Assembly: GCA_903925015.1 (NCBI GenBank)
Contig: CAIYDY010000096.1
Location: 1-49,260 of the forward strand
Direction: 5' to 3'
Length of the DNA: 49,260 nt
Origin: an uncultured Acidobacteriia bacterium
Lineage (GTDB): Bacteria; Acidobacteriota; Terriglobia; Bryobacterales; Bryobacteraceae
This document shows positions 31,541 through 40,410 of this stretch, one piece after another. Within the stretch, counting starts at the first letter, position 1; each line of letters starts with the position of its first letter. Below the pieces are notes generated by a model. It had not been told where the DNA came from. It made no database searches and worked only from the letters and a program-made list of their open reading frames with translations. The position numbers and the translations under genes were made by a program.

Positions 31541-32155
31541 CTAGCCTCCAAAATCCTTCGCGATCACAAACCCGAATACCAAATGGAGCCCGCCAAAACC
31601 CAGCGCCATGAGCGCGTCTCCCCATGTACTGGGAGCCAATGCAGCCACACTGCCGATCGCGAGGAAGCAGGAACCCATCAGCGGAACCGCGCGGACCGAA
31701 AATGCCCCGCCGGACGATACGCTCACGCCGTACAGCAGCAACCACACGGCAGGTATGAGTGGGTGTTGACCACTCCGGTAAAGGACTGCGGTCAATAGCG
31801 CGCCCGAGAATACGGCCGGGACCATGGCGAGTACGAAACGCCGGAAGGGCTTGGAAACGAGCGAGGAACCGTTCCGTATGGCTTTGCGAGCGGAAAATGC
31901 CAGTCCGATGGCGATGGCCAGCGCCAGTTCGAACGCCCAAATCCCCAGCCAAGCCTTTGGACTCCGGCTGAAGTGGGCCGCGAAAGCTGCGAGGCACGCG
32001 GTCGCGCCCATTACCATGCCGCCAACGCCGGGCACTGCGGTAAAAGAACCGGCGCTCTCCATCGTGTTTCGGATGTAGCGCAGGTTGTCCATTGCCTGGT
32101 GGTGCAACCCAAAAGGCTCCGGTGGAGAAACGCGGATTGGCCGTGGCACTGCCAT
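31541..32155 (-). CDS. Small integral membrane protein of the regulator/uppS operon
   Basis: 204 residues with about five hydrophobic segments (roughly 45-62, 75-92, 110-130, 138-155, 162-198). I recognise no transport or enzyme motif; the Gly-rich G-V-G-G-M-V-M-G-A-T-A start of the first segment is the most distinctive part. The ATG at 32155 is 6 nt after TATAAT, so the mRNA would be leaderless. It is followed after 6 bp by the winged-helix regulator, an arrangement common for membrane protein/regulator pairs in this group. Confidence 0.72.
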   Translation of the reverse strand: MAVPRPIRVSPPEPFGLHHQAMDNLRYIRNTMESAGSFTAVPGVGGMVMGATACLAAFAAHFSRSPKAWLGIWAFELALAIAIGLAFSARKAIRNGSSLVSKPFRRFVLAMVPAVFSGALLTAVLYRSGQHPLIPAVWLLLYGVSVSSGGAFSVRAVPLMGSCFLAIGSVAALAPSTWGDALMALGFGGLHLVFGFVIAKDFGG

Positions 32156-32161
32156 GAGGTC

Positions 32162-32191
32162 ATTATAAGGACCCCGGCAGATACTTTGCAA
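32162..32191 (-). promoter_or_regulatory. Promoter of the membrane protein/regulator/uppS operon
   Basis: On the minus strand TTGCAA (32191-32186), an 18-bp spacer and TATAAT (32167-32162), then 6 nt and the ATG. The -35 lies inside the palindrome at 32183-32199. Confidence 0.6.
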
Positions 32192-32199
32192 TACAAAGT
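32183..32199. promoter_or_regulatory. 17-bp palindromic operator candidate over the -35
   Basis: ACTTTG, 5-nt centre CAATA, CAAAGT: a perfect 6-bp inverted repeat. A dimeric winged-helix protein bound here would block the -35 of the operon that encodes the regulator at 31154, so autorepression is likely. A second related palindrome lies at 31116. Confidence 0.6.
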
Positions 32200-32206
32200 T
32201 TGAGTA

Positions 32207-33184
<978 letters not shown>

Positions 33185-33258
33185 TTGTAAACTTCCATAG
33201 TAGACGCTCCGGGCACGTGCTAGGGTGCGGATTTCGTACCACCAATTTTCTGACCGTA

Positions 33259-34212
33259 CTAATACTTGAGTGATCGGGCAGCTGCCAAGCCGGACAGGAA
33301 CGCGCCCTCCACCCTTCCCCCCGCCAAGCCGTCGCCGGCGAATGCGACGGGCGAAGGTGCCCGTGAAAACAGGCAGCCGGGCCATGTGCCCGCAACCGGC
33401 TTCGCATATTTCCAGCGGTGGATTTGCCACGATTCCACGGATCCGCCGAGCCAAGGGTCGGCGGCGACCAGCAACCGGCTGGCAACCTCGTCGAGGGGTG
33501 CATCGAAGTTCATCCGCGAAAAGTCTCCCGTGGCGTGCACGGTAACCGCCGACCGGGGTCCACGTGAGACGCCTTTCCGGGTATTGTCGGCCAGCCACTC
33601 GATAGGCCCCAATTGGGGGCGGAAGTAACCCGGTTCCGGCACCCGCGACGACCCGTTCAGCAGCACCATCAAGGCAAAACAGGGATCGAAATCGACGGTC
33701 CCCAATTGCTCCACCACGCCGTCGGCCAGCCCCAAGGCGCAGTCACCCAACAGAGCCAGCGACTGCTCAGGCGGTGCCGTCAGCACAAGCGCATCGGCAT
33801 CGAAGGCTTCCCCCGTGTCGCTGGTGGCCCTCCAACCGTTGCCGAGCGGGCTGACTTCGGACAACTTCACGCCGGAGCGAACGTTCAGAGGCGCGGCCAG
33901 ATGCTTCGCCAGCTGGCTCATGCCTCCCTCGGCCCGGTAGCGGGTATGTCCCCCGTCCTCGAACCAAGGCAGAACCCACCCCCGGTGGACCCAAAGTTCG
34001 ACCTGCTCCCGAAACCCGGGGTCGCGGACGGTGAAAAACTGCGCACCATGGTCGAAACGGCCATCACTGATGCGCCGGGTCGCCATGCGCCCGCCCACGC
34101 CCCGGCCCTTGTCAACCACGGTCACCTGCCAGCCTCCGGCGGAAAGGGCGGAAGCCGCTGTCAATCCGGCCATCCCGGCCCCTACGATCAAACAGGATGG
34201 TTGCGCGCTCAT
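33259..34212 (-). CDS. FAD-dependent amine oxidase-like protein (renalase-like)
   Basis: 317 residues. The N-terminal Rossmann motif is C-L-I-V-G-A-G-M-A-G-L-T-A-A with the second part V-T-V-V-D-K-G-R-G-V-G-G-R-M-A-T, then F-D-H-G-A-Q-F-F-T-V; the end holds A-F-A-G-D-G-L-A-G-G-R-V-E-G-A. This set is typical of small renalase-like FAD proteins in bacteria, whose substrates are mostly unknown. The ATG overlaps the stop of the SRPBCC gene (ATGA), so the two are co-translated. Confidence 0.88.
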   Translation of the reverse strand: MSAQPSCLIVGAGMAGLTAASALSAGGWQVTVVDKGRGVGGRMATRRISDGRFDHGAQFFTVRDPGFREQVELWVHRGWVLPWFEDGGHTRYRAEGGMSQLAKHLAAPLNVRSGVKLSEVSPLGNGWRATSDTGEAFDADALVLTAPPEQSLALLGDCALGLADGVVEQLGTVDFDPCFALMVLLNGSSRVPEPGYFRPQLGPIEWLADNTRKGVSRGPRSAVTVHATGDFSRMNFDAPLDEVASRLLVAADPWLGGSVESWQIHRWKYAKPVAGTWPGCLFSRAPSPVAFAGDGLAGGRVEGAFLSGLAAARSLKY

Positions 34213-34649
34213 TTGGCCTCACAGATTCGTCGGGTCACATCGTGGCGATGCCGGAACATGTCGGTCAGCGCTATTTTCGCCACCCAACCGAAGAGGGAGT
34301 TGATGATCCGGCCGCCTTTCAACTGGAACTCTACGCTGTCCGTGAGCCTCGTCTGGTTGCCGACCGCCTCAAACTCATGCCGGTGCACCCATTTCGCGAA
34401 TGGACCCGAGATCTGCTCGTCCACGAACAGCTTGTTCTTCACATAATCCGTGTGCAACGCCAGCCAACGCACCGGCCCGACCCGAATTTCCACCCGGACG
34501 CCGCTCTGGACGCCCTTACCCACCTTGCCCACCACGCGGACCGGCGGGAAAGCCGGTGTCAGCAGCGTAAAGGCGTCGGCCCGTTCGTGAAATCCAAAGA
34601 CGCGGTCCACAGGGGCGTCCACTATTGCGGTTTTTACAAAGGTCGGCAT
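34209..34649 (-). CDS. SRPBCC (START-like) domain protein
   Basis: 146 residues. The pattern F-V-K-T-A-I-V-D-A-P-V-D-R-V-F-G-F-H-E at the start, V-G-P-V-R-W in the middle, F-A-K-W-V-H-R-H-E-F, and a long C-terminal helix is that of the hydrophobic-cavity SRPBCC superfamily, close to bacterial 'CoxG/YfiR-type' cyclase-like proteins. The ligand is not known. The start at 34649 fits the usual N-terminus; TAGACT seven bases upstream suggests another leaderless mRNA. It heads a two-gene operon with the FAD protein. Confidence 0.85.
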   Translation of the reverse strand: MPTFVKTAIVDAPVDRVFGFHERADAFTLLTPAFPPVRVVGKVGKGVQSGVRVEIRVGPVRWLALHTDYVKNKLFVDEQISGPFAKWVHRHEFEAVGNQTRLTDSVEFQLKGGRIINSLFGWVAKIALTDMFRHRHDVTRRICEAK

Positions 34650-34656
34650 TGGTTTC

Positions 34657-34662
34657 AGTCTA
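34657..34662 (-). promoter_or_regulatory. -10 box before the SRPBCC gene
   Basis: TAGACT on the minus strand, 7 nt before the ATG at 34649. Spacing is one base longer than in the other leaderless candidates. Confidence 0.35.
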
Positions 34663-34717
34663 GCGGGGAATCGACTGGCCCTGCCGCAACTAGTAAAGTA
34701 GGGCAAGGGAGCAGACT

Positions 34718-36004
34718 ATGCAGAGACGCAGTTTCCTGATCGCCGCCGCCGGTGCCACAGCCATGCGCGCGTTCGGTGCCGAATCCAAAGTCCCGGTTGC
34801 CGTGATCGGCTTGGGCGGGCGGGGCAACGACCACATGAACTTCCTCGCTCGGACGCCCGAGGCCCGGATCGCGGCCGTTTGCGACGTCAACCAAGCTGCC
34901 CGCGAAAAGGCCGTGGCACTGGTCGACAAGCTTACGGGGTCCAAGCCCAAGGCCTACAGCGACATGCGGCAGGTTTTCGAGGACCGCGACATCGCCGCCG
35001 TCACTATGGCGACGCCCAACCACTGGCATGCACTCGGGACCATTTGGGGGTGCCAGGCGGGCAAGGATGTTTATGTGGAGAAGCCTGCCTGCCACAACGT
35101 TTTCGAAGGCCGCAAAATGATCGAGGCGGCTGCGAAGTACGGGCGGATTGTGCAGGTCGGGTCCCAGGGCCGCAGCATCGAGTTCCGGCGTGACGCCATT
35201 TCGCAACTGCATTCGGGCGTGCTGGGCAAGCTGTACATGGCGAAGGGTCTCTGCTTCAAGCGCCGCGTTTCCATCGGGAAGTCCCCCACCGAACCCGTTC
35301 CGCCCGGCATCGATTGGGACACGTTCCTGGGACCGGCCCCGATGCGCCCCTTTACGTGGAACCGTTTCCGCTACAACTGGCACTGGTTCTGGGATACCGG
35401 CAACGGCGACATCGCCAACCAGGGTGCCCACGAAATGGACTTCGCCCGCTGGGCGATGGGCAAGGATCTGCCGCCCGCAATCGCATCCACCGGCGGCAAG
35501 TACGCCTACGACGACGAGCAGGAGACGCCCAACACCCAAATCGCCACCTATGACTACGGCGATTCCGAGATTGTTTTCGAAGTCCGCGGCCTGCCTACCC
35601 AGCCCGAGGAAAGCATCATGGTCGGCGACCTGGTTTACGGGGTCGACGGCATGATGGCGATCGATGCAGCCGGCTACCGGATTTACCGGCCCGATGCCAA
35701 GCAGCCGGGCAAGATGGCGGTCGAAAAGGAATTCAAGTTCGATTCCCTGGCAGGTGTCGATACCGTGCCGCACTTTTCGAACTTCCTCAAGGCCGTGCAA
35801 TCCCGCCGTCCGGCCGATCTGCATGCGCCGGTGGAGGAGGGTGTAAAGTCGGCCACGCTGTGCCACTTGGCCAATTCAAGCTACAGGCTGAAGCGGAGTT
35901 TGAAGTTCGACACCAGGACTTGGAACCATCCGGGCGACGCCGAGGCCAACGCGCTCCTGACCCGGAAGTACAGGGTGCCATACGTGGTGCCGGAAAAGGT
36001 TTAG
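34718..36004 (+). CDS. Gfo/Idh/MocA-family oxidoreductase with Tat signal
   Basis: 428 residues. The N-terminus Q-R-R-S-F-L-I-A-A-A-G-A is a twin-arginine signal, so the folded protein with its NAD(P) is exported. The Rossmann motif A-V-I-G-L-G-G-R-G follows at ~28, then A-A-V-C-D-V-N, V-Y-V-E-K-P-A-C-H-N (the conserved E-K-P), and N-G-D-I-A-N-Q-G-A-H-E-M-D-F-A-R-W. These enzymes oxidise or reduce sugars; the substrate is not clear. A Shine-Dalgarno-like AAGGGAG lies before the ATG. The stop touches the ATG of the MoxR gene, which suggests one transcript. Confidence 0.92.
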   Translation: MQRRSFLIAAAGATAMRAFGAESKVPVAVIGLGGRGNDHMNFLARTPEARIAAVCDVNQAAREKAVALVDKLTGSKPKAYSDMRQVFEDRDIAAVTMATPNHWHALGTIWGCQAGKDVYVEKPACHNVFEGRKMIEAAAKYGRIVQVGSQGRSIEFRRDAISQLHSGVLGKLYMAKGLCFKRRVSIGKSPTEPVPPGIDWDTFLGPAPMRPFTWNRFRYNWHWFWDTGNGDIANQGAHEMDFARWAMGKDLPPAIASTGGKYAYDDEQETPNTQIATYDYGDSEIVFEVRGLPTQPEESIMVGDLVYGVDGMMAIDAAGYRIYRPDAKQPGKMAVEKEFKFDSLAGVDTVPHFSNFLKAVQSRRPADLHAPVEEGVKSATLCHLANSSYRLKRSLKFDTRTWNHPGDAEANALLTRKYRVPYVVPEKV

Positions 36005-36847
36005 ATGAAAGTAGAAATTGATGGAATAACGCTGCATCTGGCGCATCCCGACGAACTGCCGACGAAGTGGGTCGGACAAGAGGAGTTGATGCGCCAACTG
36101 CTTGCGGCTTGGATGGTGGTGAGCGGGGCCGATGTCCCGATGAGCCCCAGGCTGGTGGGCAAGCCCGGGGTCGGCAAGACCACCCTGGCTTACGCGGCAG
36201 CCAAGCGGATCGGCCGCGAAGTCTTCATCATGCAGGCCACGCTCGACACGCGCCCCGAGGATTTGCTCGTCACGCCGGTGCTGGAAGGCGAGGGGAGACT
36301 GCGGTACGTTGCTTCCCCCTTGGTCAGCGCCATGATCCGGGGCGGGATTGCCATCCTCGACGAAGGCAACCGTATGAGCGAGAAGAGCTGGGCGAGTCTC
36401 GCGCCGCTGCTGGACAACCGGCGCTACGTCGAAAGCATCGTGGCGGGCGTCAAAATCAAGGCGCACCCGGAATTCCGGCTTGTCACCACCATGAACGACG
36501 ATGCGTCGACCTTCGAACTTCCCGAATACATCCACTCCCGGCTGCAGCCCCAAATCCTGATCGACTTCCCCGAGAAGGAGGAGGAGTTGCGGATTCTGAA
36601 GGAAAATCTGCCCTTCGCCGAGGACCGTGTCCTCCAGTATGTGGCCGATTTCCTGGAGCAGGCCCATGCCGCCGACGAGCGGTACAGCGTCCGCGATGGA
36701 ATCAACATCGCCCGTTACGCCACGAAACTTGCCGCATTCGCCACCGAGCCGGTCCATGAGCGGCTAGCCCTCGAAACAGCGGTGTTGCAGACTTTGGGTG
36801 CGGAGGCGATCCGGTATGCCCGTCGACACCGGCACGTCATTTCCTGA
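36005..36847 (+). CDS. MoxR-like AAA+ ATPase
   Basis: 280 residues. Walker A G-K-P-G-V-G-K-T-T at ~52-60, Walker B G-I-A-I-L-D-E-G-N-R at ~114-123, sensor-1 Asn in T-T-M-N-D-D, and an arginine-containing end S-R-L-Q-P-Q. MoxR proteins act as chaperones that remodel or assemble partner proteins, usually with a VWA-domain partner. Here no VWA gene is adjacent; the next gene overlaps by 32 bp and is an unrelated 622-residue protein. The ATG directly follows the stop of the oxidoreductase gene. Confidence 0.9.
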   Translation: MKVEIDGITLHLAHPDELPTKWVGQEELMRQLLAAWMVVSGADVPMSPRLVGKPGVGKTTLAYAAAKRIGREVFIMQATLDTRPEDLLVTPVLEGEGRLRYVASPLVSAMIRGGIAILDEGNRMSEKSWASLAPLLDNRRYVESIVAGVKIKAHPEFRLVTTMNDDASTFELPEYIHSRLQPQILIDFPEKEEELRILKENLPFAEDRVLQYVADFLEQAHAADERYSVRDGINIARYATKLAAFATEPVHERLALETAVLQTLGAEAIRYARRHRHVIS

Positions 36848-38684
36848 ACTGCCAGATTTCGGCAACCTGCAGCGGGGCAATTTCTCCTATGTGCCCGTGG
36901 TGCCGGGCCGGTTGGAGTTCGCCATCGAAGTCCGGCGGCGGATTCTGGCCGACCGCCCGCAGGTCGTCGCCGTCGAACTGCCGGAAAACCTGGAGGGCGC
37001 GTACCGGAAGGCGCTGAAACGGCTACCGTCGATCTCCGTCATCTTCTACGGCGATGCCTTGAGCCGCGTGGGTGCATTCCACGACCAGGATGATGATTTC
37101 GACGGCGCCATCTACGTGCCCGTCGAACCAACTGATCCGTTCGTCGAGGCTATTAGGACGGCACTCGAAATTGGGGCCGAGGTGGTGTTCGCGGACCCCG
37201 ATTCCACCGAGCGCCCACACATTCCCGGAACCTATCCCGACACCTACGCCCTTTCGGCCATCACCGCAGCGCAGTACGTGGAGGCCTACCGGCTGCAACC
37301 GCAGGCCCGAAGCCGCGAGATCGAGACCTTCGGCGAAGGTGTGGCGTGGAAACTGCAGGGTTCGGACCCGTTTGCGCGGGTGATGGTGGTGCTGTCGCTG
37401 AACATGCTGGATGCCGTCCTCGATGCCATGGAAATGCCGCAGTCGGAACCGGCGCGGCGTCGAAGGCAGGATCTGCGGCTGGTGAATCCACACCCGGATT
37501 GCCTGGGGGAGATCACCTCGGAGTATCCGTTTCTCCAGGAGCGGTACGAGGCGTGGCGCTCTGGTGCTGACCCTGCCCCCCTCGATCGTCGCCGCGTGCA
37601 ATCGGAGTTGTTCCAGGAGGCCGGTGTCTCCTACCACCTCAACACCGGGGAAACTCTGCAGTTGTGGCAGCGGCGGCTGCTGACCCGCTACAGCCGCAGT
37701 TTGGCCACCGTGAACGGGGATTTGGCTCCGCAGTTGCACGAAATCGTGATCGCGGCGCGTTCCATCGTGGATGAAAACTTCGCTTGGGATGTGTGGGAAA
37801 CGGCGTCGAAATATGCTGCGCAGGATACCACCGGACCCTTGGACACGGTCCATATTTCCGGCGACGAGGTCTGGCTCAACACACGCCGCATCCGGTTGCG
37901 CCGCCGTCTGCCCAGCATGAAGCGGCGAATGACCATCCCCGGCCTCAAGCCACGGAAGAAGGAGAAGAAGCCGGGCGAATGGGCCCCGAACAGCAACGGC
38001 GCCAGCATCTGCTCGTTCCCGCCGGAGGACCTGGTCATCGAAAATTTTGGCCGATACCTGAAGAAGAAGGGCAAGGGGATGCTCAGCGAGGAGCGTGCCA
38101 CCGTGGAACCGTTCACGTCCTCCATGCTAGACGGAATCGATCTGCGCGAAACCATGCGCAACTGGCATGAGGGCAAAATCTTTGTGCGGAACGCCCAGAA
38201 GATCCACGGCGACGTCGGTTCCGTAATCGTAATCTTCGACGACGACCGCGACGGTCGTTACACCTACCAGACCACTTGGCTGGGAGAGCACCAGAACGAA
38301 TCCGACATGGCGTTCTACTCGACCTCGCCGTTCGAGCACATGGTGGGGCCTGGCATCGGTCGCGCCGAGTACGGCGGCTTCCTCATGAGCCTTCCCGCGA
38401 GGCGTATGTACGATGTCTGGGCCGATCCCGACTACGAGATGGCCGAATCGAAGGCCGAGCGCCTGCTGCTGGCCGGGCTGGATTATTCGGTGGAAAAATA
38501 CGTGGTCTACGCGGCTGCCAAACCGCCGAGATCGGTATTCCGGAACGTCGCCGCAAGATTTGGGCGGACAATCGTCTACGTCCCGATCGGCCAGTTGTCC
38601 CCGGTGACGCTGAAAAAGCTGCGGGTCGTGCACGTGCTCGACGGCTACGAGCGCCGCGACGGCGCGAAGGAGTATATTTGGTAG
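36816..38684 (+). CDS. Large protein of unknown function, MoxR partner; N-terminus resembles DUF5682/TraB-like
   Basis: 622 residues, no signal peptide. Residues ~20-175 have the pattern R-P-Q-V-V-A-V-E-L-P-E-N, then Y-V-P-V-E-P-T-D-P-F-V-E-A-I-R-T-A and A-E-V-V-F-A-D-P-D. This resembles the DUF5682/TraB/ChaN-like fold, whose members also sit beside MoxR ATPases. The match is weak. A very basic linker (about 365-400) precedes a C-terminal half I do not recognise, with Q-K-I-H-G-D-V-G-S-V-I-V-I-F-D-D-D, and Y-S-T-S-P-F-E-H-M-V-G-P-G-I-G. It overlaps the MoxR gene by 32 bp, so the pair is almost certainly functional together; a GTG at 36798 is an alternative start. Confidence 0.7.
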   Translation: MPVDTGTSFPELPDFGNLQRGNFSYVPVVPGRLEFAIEVRRRILADRPQVVAVELPENLEGAYRKALKRLPSISVIFYGDALSRVGAFHDQDDDFDGAIYVPVEPTDPFVEAIRTALEIGAEVVFADPDSTERPHIPGTYPDTYALSAITAAQYVEAYRLQPQARSREIETFGEGVAWKLQGSDPFARVMVVLSLNMLDAVLDAMEMPQSEPARRRRQDLRLVNPHPDCLGEITSEYPFLQERYEAWRSGADPAPLDRRRVQSELFQEAGVSYHLNTGETLQLWQRRLLTRYSRSLATVNGDLAPQLHEIVIAARSIVDENFAWDVWETASKYAAQDTTGPLDTVHISGDEVWLNTRRIRLRRRLPSMKRRMTIPGLKPRKKEKKPGEWAPNSNGASICSFPPEDLVIENFGRYLKKKGKGMLSEERATVEPFTSSMLDGIDLRETMRNWHEGKIFVRNAQKIHGDVGSVIVIFDDDRDGRYTYQTTWLGEHQNESDMAFYSTSPFEHMVGPGIGRAEYGGFLMSLPARRMYDVWADPDYEMAESKAERLLLAGLDYSVEKYVVYAAAKPPRSVFRNVAARFGRTIVYVPIGQLSPVTLKKLRVVHVLDGYERRDGAKEYIW

Positions 38685-38743
38685 CCAAGTCTTGAATCCA
38701 CCGGGCCCGCTTCCTCGTCCAGTAGGAGAGCGGACCGCCAAAT

Positions 38744-40402
38744 ATGAAAAAGCCCTACATCGTCGCCATTGACGACGACCTGTCCGTCCTGCGGGCCGTC
38801 GAGCGCGACCTGAAAGCCAAATTCTCCGCAGACTATCGGATTCTCGCCATCGATTCCCCCCAGAAGGCTGTCGATGTCGTCCAACGGATGACCGCCCGGG
38901 GTGACAAGGTCGCGCTTTTCCTCGTCGACCAGCGCATGCCCCTGATGACCGGCACAGAGTTCCTCCAGGAAGTGCATTCGCTCCAGCCCGACGCCAAGCG
39001 CGTCCTGCTGACGGCCTACGCCGATTCCTCCGCCGCCATCGACGCCATCAACAAGGTCAAGCTCAACCACTACCTGATGAAGCCGTGGGAGCCGCCCGAG
39101 CAGCATCTCTATCCAGTGCTCGCCGACCAATTGGAGGATTGGCGCGCCAGCATGCCCGAGTCCTTCGACGGCGTCTACATTGTCGGCACCCGTTGGGCCC
39201 CCGAAACCCACCGGCTCAAGGACTTCATGGCCAAGAGCCAAGTCCCCTACCGCTGGCTGGAGCCGGAAGGCATCACGGATGCCCGCGTGGTGGCGGCGCT
39301 CGGCGGCAATCCCGCCACGCTGCCCGTGGTCCTGTTCCAGGACGGAGCCGTGCTGGAGAATCCGGATTGGGCGCAGGTGGCCGGAAAGCTGGGCCTCGCT
39401 ACCACTCCGAGCCGCAGTTTCTATGACGTGGTCATTATTGGCGCGGGTCCCGCCGGACTGGCCTGCGCGCTCTACTGCAGTACCGAGGGCCTGAAGACCG
39501 TCCTGGTGGAGCGGGAGGCCGCCGGCGGGCAGGCGGGATTGAGCTCGCGCATCGAGAACTACCTGGGCTTCCCCTCCGGGCTAAGCGGTGCCGACCTCGC
39601 CCGGCGCGGCGTGGCCCAGGTCCGGCGCTTCGGCACCGAGGTCCTCGCCCCGGCGGAGGCCGTGGGTCTGGTTGTGGAGGGCGAGTACAAGATCGTGAAA
39701 CTGTCCAATGGCCAGGAGCTTGCGGCCCACAGCGTCGTGATCGCAGCCGGGGTCCAGTGGCGCCGCTTGGATGTGCCGGGGATGGACCGGTTGGCCGGCG
39801 CGGGTGTTTACTACGGTGCGGCCATCACGGAGGCCTCATCCTGCCGCGACGAGGACATCTACATCGTCGGCGGGGCCAATTCCGCCGGACAAGCCGCAGT
39901 CCACTTCTCGGAAGTGGCGCGTTCAGTCCGGATGATCGTGCGGGGCGACTCGCTCTCGAAATCGATGTCCCACTACCTCGTCGAGCGCATCAAGACCATT
40001 CCCAACATCTCCGTCATCCCCAATTCAGAAGTGGTCGCGGTGGATGGCGAGGAGCGCTTGTCCACCATCAGCGTGCGCCACCATGACACCGGCACCACGG
40101 AGCAACTCCCCGCTGCCGCGCTCTTCATCTTCATCGGGGCGGAACCGCACACGGACTGGCTGGAAGGCATTGTCATGCGCGACGCCAACGGGTTCCTCGC
40201 AACCGGGGCCAACGTTTTGAAGAACGGCAAGCGCCCGGTCGGCTGGAACATGGACCGCGACCCCTACCTGCTCGAAACCAGCATTCCGGGCGTGTTCGCG
40301 GTCGGCGACGTCCGCGACAGTGCCGTCCGCCGAGTAGCCAACTCCGTCGGCGAAGGGTCGATTGTCCTGTTCTTTGTGCGCCAGTACATGCGCAACCGTT
40401 GA
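38744..40402 (+). CDS. Receiver domain / thioredoxin-fold / thioredoxin reductase-like FAD protein fusion
   Basis: 552 residues. Residues 1-125 are a response-regulator receiver: A-I-D-D-D, Asp62 in F-L-V-D-Q-R-M-P, Lys113 in Y-L-M-K-P-W. Residues ~140-215 look like a glutaredoxin/thioredoxin-fold spacer without active cysteines. From ~225 there is a thioredoxin reductase-type protein: V-I-I-G-A-G-P-A-G-L-A, G-G-Q-A-G-L-S-S-R-I-E-N-Y-L-G-F-P, I-V-G-G-A-N-S-A-G-Q-A-A, V-F-A-V-G-D-V-R. The redox C-x-x-C is missing: where C-A-T-C would stand it has A-A-I-T-E-A-S-S-C. It therefore cannot reduce thioredoxin in the usual way. The kinase gene follows 8 bp later. Confidence 0.87.
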   Translation: MKKPYIVAIDDDLSVLRAVERDLKAKFSADYRILAIDSPQKAVDVVQRMTARGDKVALFLVDQRMPLMTGTEFLQEVHSLQPDAKRVLLTAYADSSAAIDAINKVKLNHYLMKPWEPPEQHLYPVLADQLEDWRASMPESFDGVYIVGTRWAPETHRLKDFMAKSQVPYRWLEPEGITDARVVAALGGNPATLPVVLFQDGAVLENPDWAQVAGKLGLATTPSRSFYDVVIIGAGPAGLACALYCSTEGLKTVLVEREAAGGQAGLSSRIENYLGFPSGLSGADLARRGVAQVRRFGTEVLAPAEAVGLVVEGEYKIVKLSNGQELAAHSVVIAAGVQWRRLDVPGMDRLAGAGVYYGAAITEASSCRDEDIYIVGGANSAGQAAVHFSEVARSVRMIVRGDSLSKSMSHYLVERIKTIPNISVIPNSEVVAVDGEERLSTISVRHHDTGTTEQLPAAALFIFIGAEPHTDWLEGIVMRDANGFLATGANVLKNGKRPVGWNMDRDPYLLETSIPGVFAVGDVRDSAVRRVANSVGEGSIVLFFVRQYMRNR

Positions 40403-40410
40403 GGATTCCC

